Shown: positions 14,648 to 23,447 of the stretch, piece after piece
Layout: each line of letters begins with the position of its first letter
How positions within the stretch are numbered: position 1 is the first letter of the stretch
Assembly (NCBI RefSeq): GCF_002929825.1
Contig: NZ_PJJN01000022.1
Span: forward strand, 1 to 44,891
Length of the DNA stretch: 44,891 nucleotides
Reading direction: 5' to 3'
Origin: Cryobacterium sp. Y29
GTDB taxonomy: Bacteria; Actinomycetota; Actinomycetes; Actinomycetales; Microbacteriaceae
Made by a program: the position numbers and the translations under genes
The notes under the pieces: model-generated
The model's input: the letters and a program-made list of their open reading frames with translations, nothing else
The model's database searches: none
What the model was told of the DNA's origin: nothing

Positions 14648-17559
14648 GCGGGACCTTGTCTGTGGGAAGTCGGGCTCGGGGCCGTGAGGGCATGCGCATG
14701 GGAATGCGTGGCATTGGGCAACCCCGAGAAGTTCAGAGCGGCCAGGCGCCGCACCTCGGGCAGCCGCGCAACCAAACGGGCGCGATACCTCTCCCGATCG
14801 GCCAGCACCGATAGCGCCACCGGAATCATGCGTCGAGCCAGGTCGGCGCCCGGCTCGATGCACAGTTCCTGCGTATCAAAGAGTCGCATCATGCCCGCGA
14901 CCTTGCCCTGGGTGGACAGCGCAACGGCAGGAACCGCGTGGAACATGGCCTGCACGGCGAGGTGCATGCGCCCGGTCAGTACGATTTCGGCGCCGGCACA
15001 CAGCCCGCGCACTTCGGCCGGGGTGAGCAACCGGTTCACCAGTATCACCCCGTCCGTAATGGGCAGACGATCGAACACGGCGCGGCAGGCGGCTGCGTCG
15101 TCGCCGCTGGCGCGCACGACGTGCGGCAGCAGCACTACCTGAAGCCCCGCCTCCAGGAGTGCCGTTACGATCCGGGCGTACTCCGTGGTCTGGTCGAAAC
15201 TGCGGCCGACCAGCGCGCTAGCGTTCACGACGGCATAGCGGGCCGGCGTGGCTCCGAGGTATTCCGTTTTGGCGAGGGCGCAGCTGGTACGGGCCGCGAA
15301 CACGGCGTCGGCGACGTCGACCACGGTGTCGAATCGATCGGTACGGGCGCGCTCGCTGGAGGTGGGGTCGCGCAGTTGTAACCGCGTTCCCATTCGCCCG
15401 GCCCGGGCGAGCGACCGGCGCACCCCCACGTTGGCGTGGCCGTTCCAGCTGAAGCCGAGGATGCGCGCTTGGACGCCGACGCTGCGCGCGAGGCTCGCAA
15501 CATCCGCTCGCCGGGCGGAGGCACGCACGCTATACGCGCCGTCCATGATATCCGCGCCAATCACGGTCAGTGACAGGGCGCCGCCGAGTATGGGGGCCAG
15601 CATCGCCATGGCCTGCCGGTGTACCCGCCCCTTTCCGTAGATCAGGTGCGGAATCGGAACGAGTTGTGCCCGCCAGGCGTGCTGCGACGGAATCTGCACG
15701 TCGGTCGGCCGCCGCACAAGCACCTGGACCCGTCCCGTCACATTTTCGAGAAAGGCTTCAACCATGGCTTGGTCGCCGATATTGCCCTCCCCGGGTGGGG
15801 CGACGAGCACGTGAGCGCGCTCACTGCCCGTGTCGAACGGGCGCAGCCGGTTGGTTGCGCGTTTCAGCGCAGCACGATCGCGCAGGAAGGGCAGGGTGGA
15901 TGCCGCGGCCAGACCGTGCATCACCCGGTCCAGCCGGCGGATGATGCGGAGGCGTAAGCGCCGTGCTTTTCGGGCACGGGAGGGGGTGGGGGCGGGCATT
16001 AGGTGATCGGTGTCAACGGTCGCGCCGACGGGACCCTCTTTCGACGACTTCGCGGAGCGCAGAAAGCTGCGGGCCTGGGTGATCGCGCGCACATCCCGGC
16101 GAAAGGTCGGCCAGATCAGCATGACGAAGCCGATCGCCGCGAGCAAGGCGACCCCGCCGAGGGCGACGCGCGCGAATGGCAGGTTGATCGGGATCCACTG
16201 CACGGACGTCCAGCTGATTCCGGTCGCGAAACCGTAGCCGAGAACAGCGCGCGCACCGGCTTGGAACATCGACCGTGCGGGGGCATTCGTAACCCGGCTG
16301 ATCCACCACAGGCCGATCGGCCAGATCAGCGCGACGCCGATCGAATACCCGGCGGCGACGCCGTAAACGCCCCAGAGTGAGCCGACCAGCACGAACACCA
16401 CCAGCAGGGGCCGAGTGGTGAGGGCGAAATACAGGTTCTGCTTGGTGGCACCCTTCGACAGGAACACCCAGTAGGTCGCATAGGCAGCAGCCTCGAAGAA
16501 CCCGGCGATAGCGAGAATTTGAAAGATCGGAGCCGAACCGAGCCAGCGGCTGCCGAGGGCGATACTGATGATCGGCAGGGCCTGGGCGCAGGAGAAAGCG
16601 AGCACAATCGTGACCGCGTGCAGCATGATGGTCTGCCCGAGCAGAATGAACCGGTCGTACTTGGGCGGGTCGTCCTGCAATCGGGCCAGCACCGGCAGGG
16701 CCACACGGGTGGACGGAGCGTTGATCTGGTTGAGCGGCAGCAGCAGCAGCTGGAAGGCCCGGTTATACAGGCCGAGCGGGCCGGCACCGAGCGTGGCGCC
16801 GATCACAATCGTGTCGGTGTTGCGGCTGGTATAGGCGAGCAGCTGCGTGCCGGCCAGGTTCGACCCGAAAACGAGCAGGGGGCGCATGGGCGCGGTGCGG
16901 TGGTACCAACCGGGAAACCAGTTGGTGACCGGAATGAGAATGATGATGGTCAGAATGCCCTGGCTGATCTGCTGCCCAGCAAGAGCCCAGTAGCCGAAAC
17001 CGTTCAGCGCCATCACGATGCCAACCGCGAGAGCGCCGGCCTGGGCGCCGATTTCCGACCCGGCCAGGGCGACAAAGTGAAAATTGCGGTTGAGGTCAGC
17101 ACGAAACTGGGTGGCGAGGCCGTTGAGCAGAAACGTTCCGGCGAGCACCTGGGTGAGCAGTACGAGTCGATCGTCGCCGTACAGGATGGCGATGAGCGGA
17201 CTGCACAGCACCGCGAGCAGCATGAGAGCAAGCCCGATCAGGCTGTTGATCCAGAACAGGTTGTCTTTTTGGTGCCGGGTCAGGTCGCGCACCTGAATGG
17301 CCGCTGACGACAGCCCGAAGTTGCGCAGCACCTCGCCGACACCGATGATCGCGGCGACCGAGGCGACCAGCCCGTAGTCGCTCGGGTCGAGCAGTCGGCC
17401 AAGCACGACGATGCCGCCGAGCTGCACGCCGATGCGAATGAGCTGGCCGACCAGGGTGGTCGATGCTCCCCGCCCCGCGGTGCGGCCGAGGCCCGCTGTC
17501 GAGCGAGGCTTCCCGGGGATGTCGGGGATGTCGGGGATGTCGGGGGGGTGAGGCGGCAT
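14644..17559 (-). CDS. Wzx-type flippase fused to a polysaccharide pyruvyl transferase domain
   Basis: One uninterrupted reading frame of 971 residues. About the first 520 form a polytopic MOP-superfamily polysaccharide exporter: GRGASTTLVGQLIRIGVQ, LLDPSDYGLVASVAAI, then about twelve helices ending at LLAAIGFVMLIWP. The remainder is a pyruvyl transferase of the CsaB/WcaK type, with VLVAPPGEGNIGDQAMVEAF and LTGRMHLAVQAMFHAVP. The two are joined by a basic linker containing an internal ATG (15999) with no Shine-Dalgarno. The start is ATG 17559; a TTG at 17571 would overlap the upstream stop as TTGA and is an alternative. The N-terminus carries DIPDIPDIP from a nine-base repeat. Its stop overlaps the next start. 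A fused flippase and modification enzyme is unusual; a sequencing indel is the alternative. Confidence 0.78.
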   Translation of the reverse strand: MPPHPPDIPDIPDIPGKPRSTAGLGRTAGRGASTTLVGQLIRIGVQLGGIVVLGRLLDPSDYGLVASVAAIIGVGEVLRNFGLSSAAIQVRDLTRHQKDNLFWINSLIGLALMLLAVLCSPLIAILYGDDRLVLLTQVLAGTFLLNGLATQFRADLNRNFHFVALAGSEIGAQAGALAVGIVMALNGFGYWALAGQQISQGILTIIILIPVTNWFPGWYHRTAPMRPLLVFGSNLAGTQLLAYTSRNTDTIVIGATLGAGPLGLYNRAFQLLLLPLNQINAPSTRVALPVLARLQDDPPKYDRFILLGQTIMLHAVTIVLAFSCAQALPIISIALGSRWLGSAPIFQILAIAGFFEAAAYATYWVFLSKGATKQNLYFALTTRPLLVVFVLVGSLWGVYGVAAGYSIGVALIWPIGLWWISRVTNAPARSMFQAGARAVLGYGFATGISWTSVQWIPINLPFARVALGGVALLAAIGFVMLIWPTFRRDVRAITQARSFLRSAKSSKEGPVGATVDTDHLMPAPTPSRARKARRLRLRIIRRLDRVMHGLAAASTLPFLRDRAALKRATNRLRPFDTGSERAHVLVAPPGEGNIGDQAMVEAFLENVTGRVQVLVRRPTDVQIPSQHAWRAQLVPIPHLIYGKGRVHRQAMAMLAPILGGALSLTVIGADIMDGAYSVRASARRADVASLARSVGVQARILGFSWNGHANVGVRRSLARAGRMGTRLQLRDPTSSERARTDRFDTVVDVADAVFAARTSCALAKTEYLGATPARYAVVNASALVGRSFDQTTEYARIVTALLEAGLQVVLLPHVVRASGDDAAACRAVFDRLPITDGVILVNRLLTPAEVRGLCAGAEIVLTGRMHLAVQAMFHAVPAVALSTQGKVAGMMRLFDTQELCIEPGADLARRMIPVALSVLADRERYRARLVARLPEVRRLAALNFSGLPNATHSHAHALTAPSPTSHRQGPA
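17509..17552 (-). repeat. 9-bp tandem repeat at the flippase N-terminus
   Basis: Three copies of GGGGATGTC plus a degenerate fourth on the plus strand encode an Asp-Ile-Pro repeat just after the flippase start. The period keeps the frame. Confidence 0.75.
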
Positions 17560-17567
17560 CGTCGCGG

Positions 17568-18614
17568 TCAACGGATATTCCGCCCAGTGCGCCCAGTGCG
17601 CCCAGTGCGCCCAGTCAGCTGCAAGGCACGCAGATAGGTTTGATAACTTTGCAGGCCGAGCGTCTTCCAATCCCGTCCAGAGAGCTGTGGGCGCCGGTGG
17701 GCGCCGGCAGCGCGCATCCGCTTGAGGGTCTCGCAGAGAATCTCGGGTGTGAGCTCGCCGTCATAGAGGTAAATCCAGTCGGGCCCGACTTCGTCGGCCA
17801 GGGCGAGGTTCGACGGCGTCGACGGCACGAGCACCGGTCGATCGAGCGACAGCGCTACGAGCAACACGCCCGAATTGTGCATTTCGCGATAGGGCAGTAC
17901 AACCAGCTCCGCCAAGCCGACCTCAGACACCAATTCTTCGTCGGAGACGAAGCGCAACACCGCGCTGATGCGCGAATCCTGCGCGGCCTCGGTGATGATG
18001 ACTTTTTCGAGCCCGCTTGATGGTCTTCCGACTACGCGCAGGGTCAGTTCAGGGACCGGCACTGCCCGGAACACCTGCAGCAGCGTTTCGACCCCCTTGT
18101 ACGGCCGAATCAGGCCGAAATAGAGGATGCGCCCTGACACCGATTCGGGCAGCGTCATGCCGCTGAAACGGTCGCGATAGTGCCCGTGCAAAATGGTGAC
18201 CGCCCGAGACTCGGGTTCAACCGGTGTGGTCGGATTGAGACGAATTACGAGTGCAGTGCGGGCGTCGAGCGCGTTCAGCGCGCGTGTTTCGGCGCTCGCG
18301 CCTGCTTCGTGCGGGGTCAGGTTGTGCGCGGTGCGCACTATCGGAATGCGCTGCAGGCGCACACGCAGCAGTAGCGCGTAGAGAGCGCCGCGACGCAGCC
18401 GCGCCTTCAGCGGTCGCGGGGCGCGAATGAGCAGCTCCGGCCAGTGCACGTGAAGTACGTCATAGCGGCCGAGCAGCGCAGTGCGCCAGGAAAAAAATCG
18501 CATGGTCACGGCAGCCGGTGCGCCGTCGACCACTTGATTGACGTACCGGGTGGTGCCATCTGGCGGACTCAGCGATTGCAACACGGTGATACTTTTCGCC
18601 CCTGTAGTAATCAC
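17568..18614 (-). CDS. GT-B glycosyltransferase
   Basis: About 348 residues. The N-terminal domain has SLSPPDGTTRYVNQVVDG and DVLHVHWPELLI, the latter common in mannosyl- or glucosyltransferases of exopolysaccharide loci. The C-terminal domain shows ILYFGLIRPYKGVETLL and YREMHNSGVLLVALSLDRPVLVPS in the donor-binding region. The GTG at 18614 was chosen because GAGGGG (18622-18627) lies seven bases upstream; the ATG at 18620 is only one base from that site and a GTG at 18629 lies before it. The tail carries a Thr-Gly-Arg repeat. It is the first gene of the reverse operon running to 11368. Confidence 0.82.
   Translation of the reverse strand: MITTGAKSITVLQSLSPPDGTTRYVNQVVDGAPAAVTMRFFSWRTALLGRYDVLHVHWPELLIRAPRPLKARLRRGALYALLLRVRLQRIPIVRTAHNLTPHEAGASAETRALNALDARTALVIRLNPTTPVEPESRAVTILHGHYRDRFSGMTLPESVSGRILYFGLIRPYKGVETLLQVFRAVPVPELTLRVVGRPSSGLEKVIITEAAQDSRISAVLRFVSDEELVSEVGLAELVVLPYREMHNSGVLLVALSLDRPVLVPSTPSNLALADEVGPDWIYLYDGELTPEILCETLKRMRAAGAHRRPQLSGRDWKTLGLQSYQTYLRALQLTGRTGRTGRTGRNIR
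17577..17613 (-). repeat. 9-bp tandem repeat at the glycosyltransferase C-terminus
   Basis: Four copies of CGCCCAGTG (last one imperfect) on the plus strand encode a Thr-Gly-Arg repeat at the extreme C-terminus of the glycosyltransferase ending at 17568. It lies only about 25 bases from the DIP repeat in the following gene. Confidence 0.75.
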
Positions 18615-18696
18615 GCCCATACCCCTCACGGACCGGTGAGAACCGGCATTAACTGAGAATCTGTCGGTTTAGCGTAGCGTGCGAGCCTTTCCTGCG

Positions 18697-20136
18697 TTAG
18701 AGCCTCGCGTACCCCCGTTTGGGGCGCGCGGGTACCCTCCGCGCGCTCGGCGCGCGGCCGGGTTCGTGCGGGCCAGCGGCATCCGCTCGCGTCGGATTCA
18801 AGGCCAGGATGAGCAGGCAGCCGAGCAGCAGGTGCATCGGGCGCAGGGCGTCGATGGCGTTGAAGCCGGCAATACATACGGTGTAGGCCAGGAGCGCAGC
18901 CGCCGCGCCGACGGCTCGGCGCGACAGCGCGTGCGCGACGGCCGAGCCGATCATGAGCAAGAACAGTACGACACCGGGCAGGCCGAGGCTGATAAGCAGT
19001 TGCAAGAGCGAATTCTCGATGGTGACGTCGTTGAACAGTCGCCCGGTGATGCCCGAGGTGCCGGGGCCAGACCCGATCCAGCCGGTGAAGTTGGCCGCCT
19101 GCACGGACACCCAGACGCCGAGGTCGCGGGCCTGCGACGACAGTTCGGCTTCGACCGAGTTGTTGCGGGCAGTGAACGCATCGAACTGGAACAATCCCAC
19201 GACCGCGACGACCATGAGCACGGCGAGCAGGGCGAATTTACCCCAGCGCTTTTCGCCCCGCAGCAGGAGCGAGACCGTGTACGCAAAGCCGATGGCGATT
19301 GCCGCGGCGAGAATGGCGCCGCGCGAGACGGTCGCGACGAGGCCCAGACCGCTGAAAACGGCCGCGGCCAGGGCGGGCTTGGAACTCTCTTGCAGCCAGA
19401 TGCCAATGGCTAGTGCGCAAGCCACGGCAAGGAACAGGGCGGCGAAGAGCGGATGCCCGAATGATGCGTCGGCCCGATACACCGACCAGTGTTGATGGTC
19501 GGTGAGGCCGAGCATCGAGAACAGGGTGCCCCAGATCGGATTGAAGCGCAGCACGCCTTCGACGACGGCGTAGGCACCGAGCCAGGCGCCGAGCAGGAGC
19601 CAGGTGCGGCGAATCCAGTACGCCTCCCGAGTGCTGGTGCCAATACACAGGGGCAGTAGAACGGCGGCGCTGAAGCTGATCATCCAGCCGAGGCTCGCCT
19701 GCAGATCAGGCGTACGCGCGAGGGTGAACAGCGTCCAGACCAGAAAGATCAGAGCGAAGTAGCGGGTGGCTGACCGAAAAGGGGTGGGTGGCGTCGCGGG
19801 CTGAGCATCCGTTTTCGTTGGGAGCAGGCGACGCAATGCCCAGATCACGATAATCATGGTGGTCAGCGGCAGGGCGCCGATCGGGCCGTCCTGCGGTAGG
19901 ACGCGGGCTGGGACCAGTGCGAACGTGACCAGCGCAACCGCGGGAAGGATATGCACCGGCAAGAGGAGCAGGGCGGCGGTGGCAACGAAGGCGAGCAATG
20001 TCAGCGGAATCAGAATGATGCCGACGGGGGTGATGAATCGCGGCAGAACCACGCTCGCCACAATGACGAGAAGGGCGGCGAGCGCAATCAGGACGACCGG
20101 CGTGCTTCGCAATCGGCGCAGGGTGGAATCGAACAT
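18697..20136 (-). CDS. O-antigen ligase/Wzy-type polymerase membrane protein
   Basis: A 479-residue polytopic protein with about ten to twelve hydrophobic helices. The central loop carries YRADASFGHPLFAALFLAVA, the conserved segment of the O-antigen ligase/polymerase (Wzy_C-like) family, followed by LVATVSRGAILAA, a typical SRG motif. An outer-face loop (AANFTGWIGSGPGTSG) precedes the last helices. The C-terminus is basic and cytoplasmic. It probably polymerises flipped repeat units or ligates the polymer. It starts at ATG 20136 and is followed after about 80 bases by the glycosyltransferase operon. A divergent acetyltransferase begins 172 bases away. Confidence 0.85.
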   Translation of the reverse strand: MFDSTLRRLRSTPVVLIALAALLVIVASVVLPRFITPVGIILIPLTLLAFVATAALLLLPVHILPAVALVTFALVPARVLPQDGPIGALPLTTMIIVIWALRRLLPTKTDAQPATPPTPFRSATRYFALIFLVWTLFTLARTPDLQASLGWMISFSAAVLLPLCIGTSTREAYWIRRTWLLLGAWLGAYAVVEGVLRFNPIWGTLFSMLGLTDHQHWSVYRADASFGHPLFAALFLAVACALAIGIWLQESSKPALAAAVFSGLGLVATVSRGAILAAAIAIGFAYTVSLLLRGEKRWGKFALLAVLMVVAVVGLFQFDAFTARNNSVEAELSSQARDLGVWVSVQAANFTGWIGSGPGTSGITGRLFNDVTIENSLLQLLISLGLPGVVLFLLMIGSAVAHALSRRAVGAAAALLAYTVCIAGFNAIDALRPMHLLLGCLLILALNPTRADAAGPHEPGRAPSARRVPARPKRGYARL

Positions 20137-20308
20137 CGGCCGCCTTGGGTTGTCGTAGCGCAGGGGTTTATCGGGTGTTGCGCAGCGCTAGTGGAGTAGG
20201 CGCAACGATAACACGTGAATTTTCCTCAGCGCCAGCGCGGCCGCTCGAAAACCGATACTTTGAGCGGGTCGCTGCAAGCCTGAACCACCAAAGAAGTGGA
20301 GTTTTACG
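20137..20308. promoter_or_regulatory. Divergent intergenic region with inverted repeat
   Basis: This gap must hold the promoters for the reverse polymerase and the forward acetyltransferase. GTTGCGC (20177-20183) and GCGCAAC (20200-20206) form a perfect seven-base inverted repeat with 16 bases between, possibly a shared operator or a small hairpin. No convincing -35/-10 pair could be chosen. Confidence 0.35.
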
Positions 20309-20845
20309 GTGAAATTGTCCCGTCTTACCTATAGATTTCAGCGCAGTACCCGGGGCCGGGTTTACGCCATGCGCGCCCTGGGCGTGCAGATCGGCGCCGG
20401 ATGCCGCATCCTCTCCGACATAATCACGTCGGAGCCGTGGCTCATCTCGGTCGGTGACCGCGTGACGATCAGTTCTGGTGTGACATTCATCACCCATGAC
20501 GGATCCGGCTGGCTCTACCGGGATGAGCGCGGCCGCCGCTACCGGTTTGCGCCGATTCGGGTAGGCTCCGACGTCTTCATCGGCGCCGGTGTCACCGTGC
20601 TGCCGGGTGTGCGAATCGGCGACCGGTGCGTGGTCGGAGCAGGGTCGGTGGTCACCGCATCCGTGCCGGACGGAACCATCGTGGCCGGCGTTCCGGCCCG
20701 GCCGATCAAGGACTGGCCCGCGTTCCACGCGGGGCTTGCCGCGTGGCCGGCCGAGGCTGATATGGTCGGCGAGACGTACCGCCAGCGGGTCGACTCAATC
20801 GCCGAGGGGTTTCAGGTCAACAAGCCGGCGCAATCCACGCCTTGA
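20309..20845 (+). CDS. Left-handed beta-helix (hexapeptide) acetyltransferase
   Basis: A 178-residue enzyme of the WbbJ/LpxA-like hexapeptide family, which transfers acetyl groups from acetyl-CoA to sugars in the cytosol. Hexapeptide turns are visible as IGAGCRILSDII, ISVGDRVTISSGVTFITHDG (with the catalytic-type His) and VGSDVFIGAGVTVLPGVRIGDRCVVGAGSVV. The end motif VAGVPARPIKDW is classic. A GTG start preceded by AGTGGAG is used. It is the only forward gene in this part of the locus and overlaps the convergent YdcF-like gene by 29 bases. Confidence 0.88.
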   Translation: MKLSRLTYRFQRSTRGRVYAMRALGVQIGAGCRILSDIITSEPWLISVGDRVTISSGVTFITHDGSGWLYRDERGRRYRFAPIRVGSDVFIGAGVTVLPGVRIGDRCVVGAGSVVTASVPDGTIVAGVPARPIKDWPAFHAGLAAWPAEADMVGETYRQRVDSIAEGFQVNKPAQSTP

Positions 20846-21386
20846 CAAAACCGGCGCTCTGGTAGGCGAACTGGTAAGCCCATTTCAGCGGATCCATCGG
20901 CTGCCGGGCGCCGACCACAGCAAGGGAACCGGCATAGCACCGGCTGATCTGCACCCGAGCTCGGCTCACGTGATAGCTCGAGGTGACCACGATCACCCGA
21001 TTCCATCCTTGGACGGTCGCGAACGCGGCAATCGCTTCGGCTTCACCGCGGGTCGTGGTCGGGTGTGCGTCGAAGCAGTGCACTTTGATCGTCGTGCCAG
21101 GAACCGGTACGGCTCGCGCACACAGATGTGCCGGTCGAGTGTCACCGCCGAACGCGTCTGAGATGAAAATCCTGCCGCTGTATCCGGATTCGGCGAGGTC
21201 CACGGCCTTCGCAACGACGGCTGCGCTGCCGAGTCCGCCAAGCACGACGATGGCGTCGGCCGGGCCTGCCGGGTCCTCGCGGGGAAACATGACGGTTCGA
21301 GTCGTGACGGCCAGAAGCCCTACGATCAGCAGCGCGAGGCCGGTGAGCACGACCAGCACGCGCTGTCGCCGGCGGGCTCGTCTCAA
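20817..21386 (-). CDS. YdcF/DUF218-like membrane-anchored protein
   Basis: A 189-residue protein with a basic N-terminus, one membrane helix (about 10-30) and an extracytoplasmic DUF218/YdcF-type domain: ADAIVVLGGLGS, then TRGEAEAIAAF and NRVIVVTSSYHVSRAR, the usual conserved blocks. Family members such as SanA and YdcF are linked to envelope integrity and their biochemistry is poorly known. The ATG overlaps the acyltransferase stop by four bases (ATGA). Its 3' end overlaps the convergent acetyltransferase. An envelope role fits the locus, by inference. Confidence 0.8.
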   Translation of the reverse strand: MRRARRRQRVLVVLTGLALLIVGLLAVTTRTVMFPREDPAGPADAIVVLGGLGSAAVVAKAVDLAESGYSGRIFISDAFGGDTRPAHLCARAVPVPGTTIKVHCFDAHPTTTRGEAEAIAAFATVQGWNRVIVVTSSYHVSRARVQISRCYAGSLAVVGARQPMDPLKWAYQFAYQSAGFVKAWIAPAC

Positions 21387-22510
21387 TCGTTTCGTGGCAG
21401 CATCCGCTCTGGGGATTCTGCCGCCTGGGCCGAAACGGATGCCGCCGCTTTCGCCGTTACGTTTCCCGCAGGAGCGCGACCAGAGAACCAGGCCGGCACA
21501 GCGAATCCGTAGCGCAGCACCGGTCGGTCGCGCACAAGGTGCCAGAAACCCAGGGAGGCGGCCACCGCGCCACCGGCGACGAGCAGGGGCAGCACCGGGC
21601 CGAGGCGGTCGAGCCAGGTCTGGCCGCGGGCGAGCAGCAGCAGACTGGTCAAGGCCGAGACAAACAAAACGTGCACCACGTAGATCGGCAGGGTGTTGCG
21701 GCCGACGTAGGTCAGCCAGTCGAACGTTCGGAACCCCACCAGAAACCGGGCCACGAGGAGGCCGGCGCCGAGGGCCAGTAGGCTCACCAGCACGAGGGTG
21801 CCCGTAATGAACGGTACCCGAGCGTCGACGATGAGAATCACGCCGGCCGATACCAGGAAGGTTGCGCCGAAACCGAGGCCGAGCCAGAGGGCGCCTAACT
21901 GGCTGGGCCGATTGACGAAGGTCAGGATCCGCTCGCGCAGGTAGCAGCCGAGAAGGAAGAATACGTAGTATCGGCCGATGCCGTTCCAGGCGATATTACC
22001 GGTGTCAGCGCGAGCGAAGAACAATACCGACAACACGGCAGCGACGCCGACTTGCACCCGCCAGTCGATGTGGTTTCGCATGAGTTTTGAGGCAATGAAG
22101 AACAGGGCGAGGGCGTAAAGAAACCATAGGCCGTTGCTGGGCCGCAACGGGGCGAGCAGCAGATCGACCGGGTTGGTCTCGTCAAAGCCTGCGGGGTTTG
22201 GCAGCAGGGAGAAATAGCCAAAGCGGATGACTGTCCACAGCAACAGTGCCCAGACCAGCAGGCTCAGTCGGGTGCGCCAGAGAGTGGGCCAGGTACGTGT
22301 GATGATCGACGCGGCGAACAGGCCAGAGGCGAGAAAGAACAGCGGCATGCGAAACACGATAAAGACGAGGTTGATCTTGTTCCACACGTCGGGGGCCAGG
22401 CCGGAAAGAACCGTCCACTGCACCGCGTGCGCCAGGGCGACGAGCAAAATCGCGATACCCTTCGCGCCGTCGACCCAGTCGACCCTGGTGCGATCGATCT
22501 CGGTGCCCAC
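21383..22510 (-). CDS. Acyltransferase family 3 membrane protein
   Basis: A 375-residue polytopic acyltransferase-3 protein. VDWVDGAKGIAILLVALAHA carries the family N-terminal motif with its conserved His, and about ten helices follow. The TYVGRNTLPIYVVHVLFV segment is typical of the last helices in this family. The cytosolic tail is Ala/Ser-rich. The GTG start has AGGGAG about six bases upstream, lying just before and within the gap after the esterase gene. It couples to the YdcF-like gene by ATGA. Likely role: O-acylation of an exported polysaccharide. Confidence 0.86.
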   Translation of the reverse strand: MGTEIDRTRVDWVDGAKGIAILLVALAHAVQWTVLSGLAPDVWNKINLVFIVFRMPLFFLASGLFAASIITRTWPTLWRTRLSLLVWALLLWTVIRFGYFSLLPNPAGFDETNPVDLLLAPLRPSNGLWFLYALALFFIASKLMRNHIDWRVQVGVAAVLSVLFFARADTGNIAWNGIGRYYVFFLLGCYLRERILTFVNRPSQLGALWLGLGFGATFLVSAGVILIVDARVPFITGTLVLVSLLALGAGLLVARFLVGFRTFDWLTYVGRNTLPIYVVHVLFVSALTSLLLLARGQTWLDRLGPVLPLLVAGGAVAASLGFWHLVRDRPVLRYGFAVPAWFSGRAPAGNVTAKAAASVSAQAAESPERMLPRND

Positions 22511-22523
22511 TGGTATCTCCCTG

Positions 22524-23402
22524 TCAGACCGACCACTGTGCGAAGGTTTTGATCATGTCGGTGTGGGCGAAGCCCGGCGTCTCGTGGCCGAGCGTGTGGT
22601 ACATCACTTGGGTATCGGCGGCGACCGGCTTGATCTTATTGATCAGGGCGAGGCCGTTTCTGCTCGGCACGACGACGTTATCGGGGTGGGCATCATCGGA
22701 GACGAGCACCTTGACCCGGCTGTTGGTCCACGGGGTCGCGCTGATACGTGCGGGGTTGGTTGCCTTGATCAGGGTGGGGTCGTTGCCGTAGGCGTCTCCG
22801 ACGCGCGCCTGGTTCTTGGTGTCGTAGGCGTAGAGCCACTCGTTGTCGTAGAGCCCGTTCACCATGTACAGGCCGCGAATGTACGGGATGAGCTTCTTGC
22901 CGTAGGTGTAGCAGCCGAGCGATCCGCCAAAGGAGGTGGCGCGCAGAAAATTACGGCGCACGGTGTAGAGCGCGCTCAGGTAGGTCCACGCATTCTTCTG
23001 CGCCGTCGTGGCGATGGAGTTGGTGTACTGGGTGCCACCGGCGTTGATGCAGATGGCGATGGTGTTCTGATCGACAACGAGCTCACCGGGATACTTGTAC
23101 CCGCCGTTGAGCGCGTTGTGCGAGCTGGATGCTGCATGGTAGAACCAGACGGCACCGACAGCGCTCGCCGAGTTCATCGAGATCGTCTGCGGAATGAACA
23201 GGCGGGCCCGATCACCGCCGATGTCCACTTCGATGTTGTCGTAGAGCTTTCTACCCTTCTGGGTGAGCACGTTCGAGACGCGCGACACCTCTCCCGGTAG
23301 TTTCGGGGCGGTGGCAGCGAACGCGGCGGGTGCGCCGAGCGCACCGAATCCGAGTGTAGCTGCACCAGCAGTTGACAAAGTGAGAAATCCTCTGCGATCC
23401 AT
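22524..23402 (-). CDS. Tat-exported alpha/beta hydrolase
   Basis: A 292-residue secreted hydrolase. The signal peptide begins MDRRGFLTLSTAGAATLG, a twin-arginine motif with a long alanine-rich h-region cleaved near AFA. The nucleophile elbow appears as FGGSLGCYTYG near residue 160, and the C-terminal HTLGHETPGF holds a plausible catalytic His. The length and fold suggest an esterase or peptidase-like enzyme outside the cell. It lies 13 bases before the acyltransferase gene, so an acylation/deacylation pair is repeated here as at 189-2173. The substrate is unknown. Confidence 0.8.
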   Translation of the reverse strand: MDRRGFLTLSTAGAATLGFGALGAPAAFAATAPKLPGEVSRVSNVLTQKGRKLYDNIEVDIGGDRARLFIPQTISMNSASAVGAVWFYHAASSSHNALNGGYKYPGELVVDQNTIAICINAGGTQYTNSIATTAQKNAWTYLSALYTVRRNFLRATSFGGSLGCYTYGKKLIPYIRGLYMVNGLYDNEWLYAYDTKNQARVGDAYGNDPTLIKATNPARISATPWTNSRVKVLVSDDAHPDNVVVPSRNGLALINKIKPVAADTQVMYHTLGHETPGFAHTDMIKTFAQWSV

Positions 23403-23447
23403 GCTGCAAAAGTTAGCAGAGAGAATCGACGAGGTCCAATCCGAAAG

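Noticed and set aside
15999..16001. Internal ATG as a separate start for the pyruvyl transferase
   Set aside because: No Shine-Dalgarno lies near it and the upstream frame has no stop, so the fused gene is the simpler reading, though an indel remains possible.
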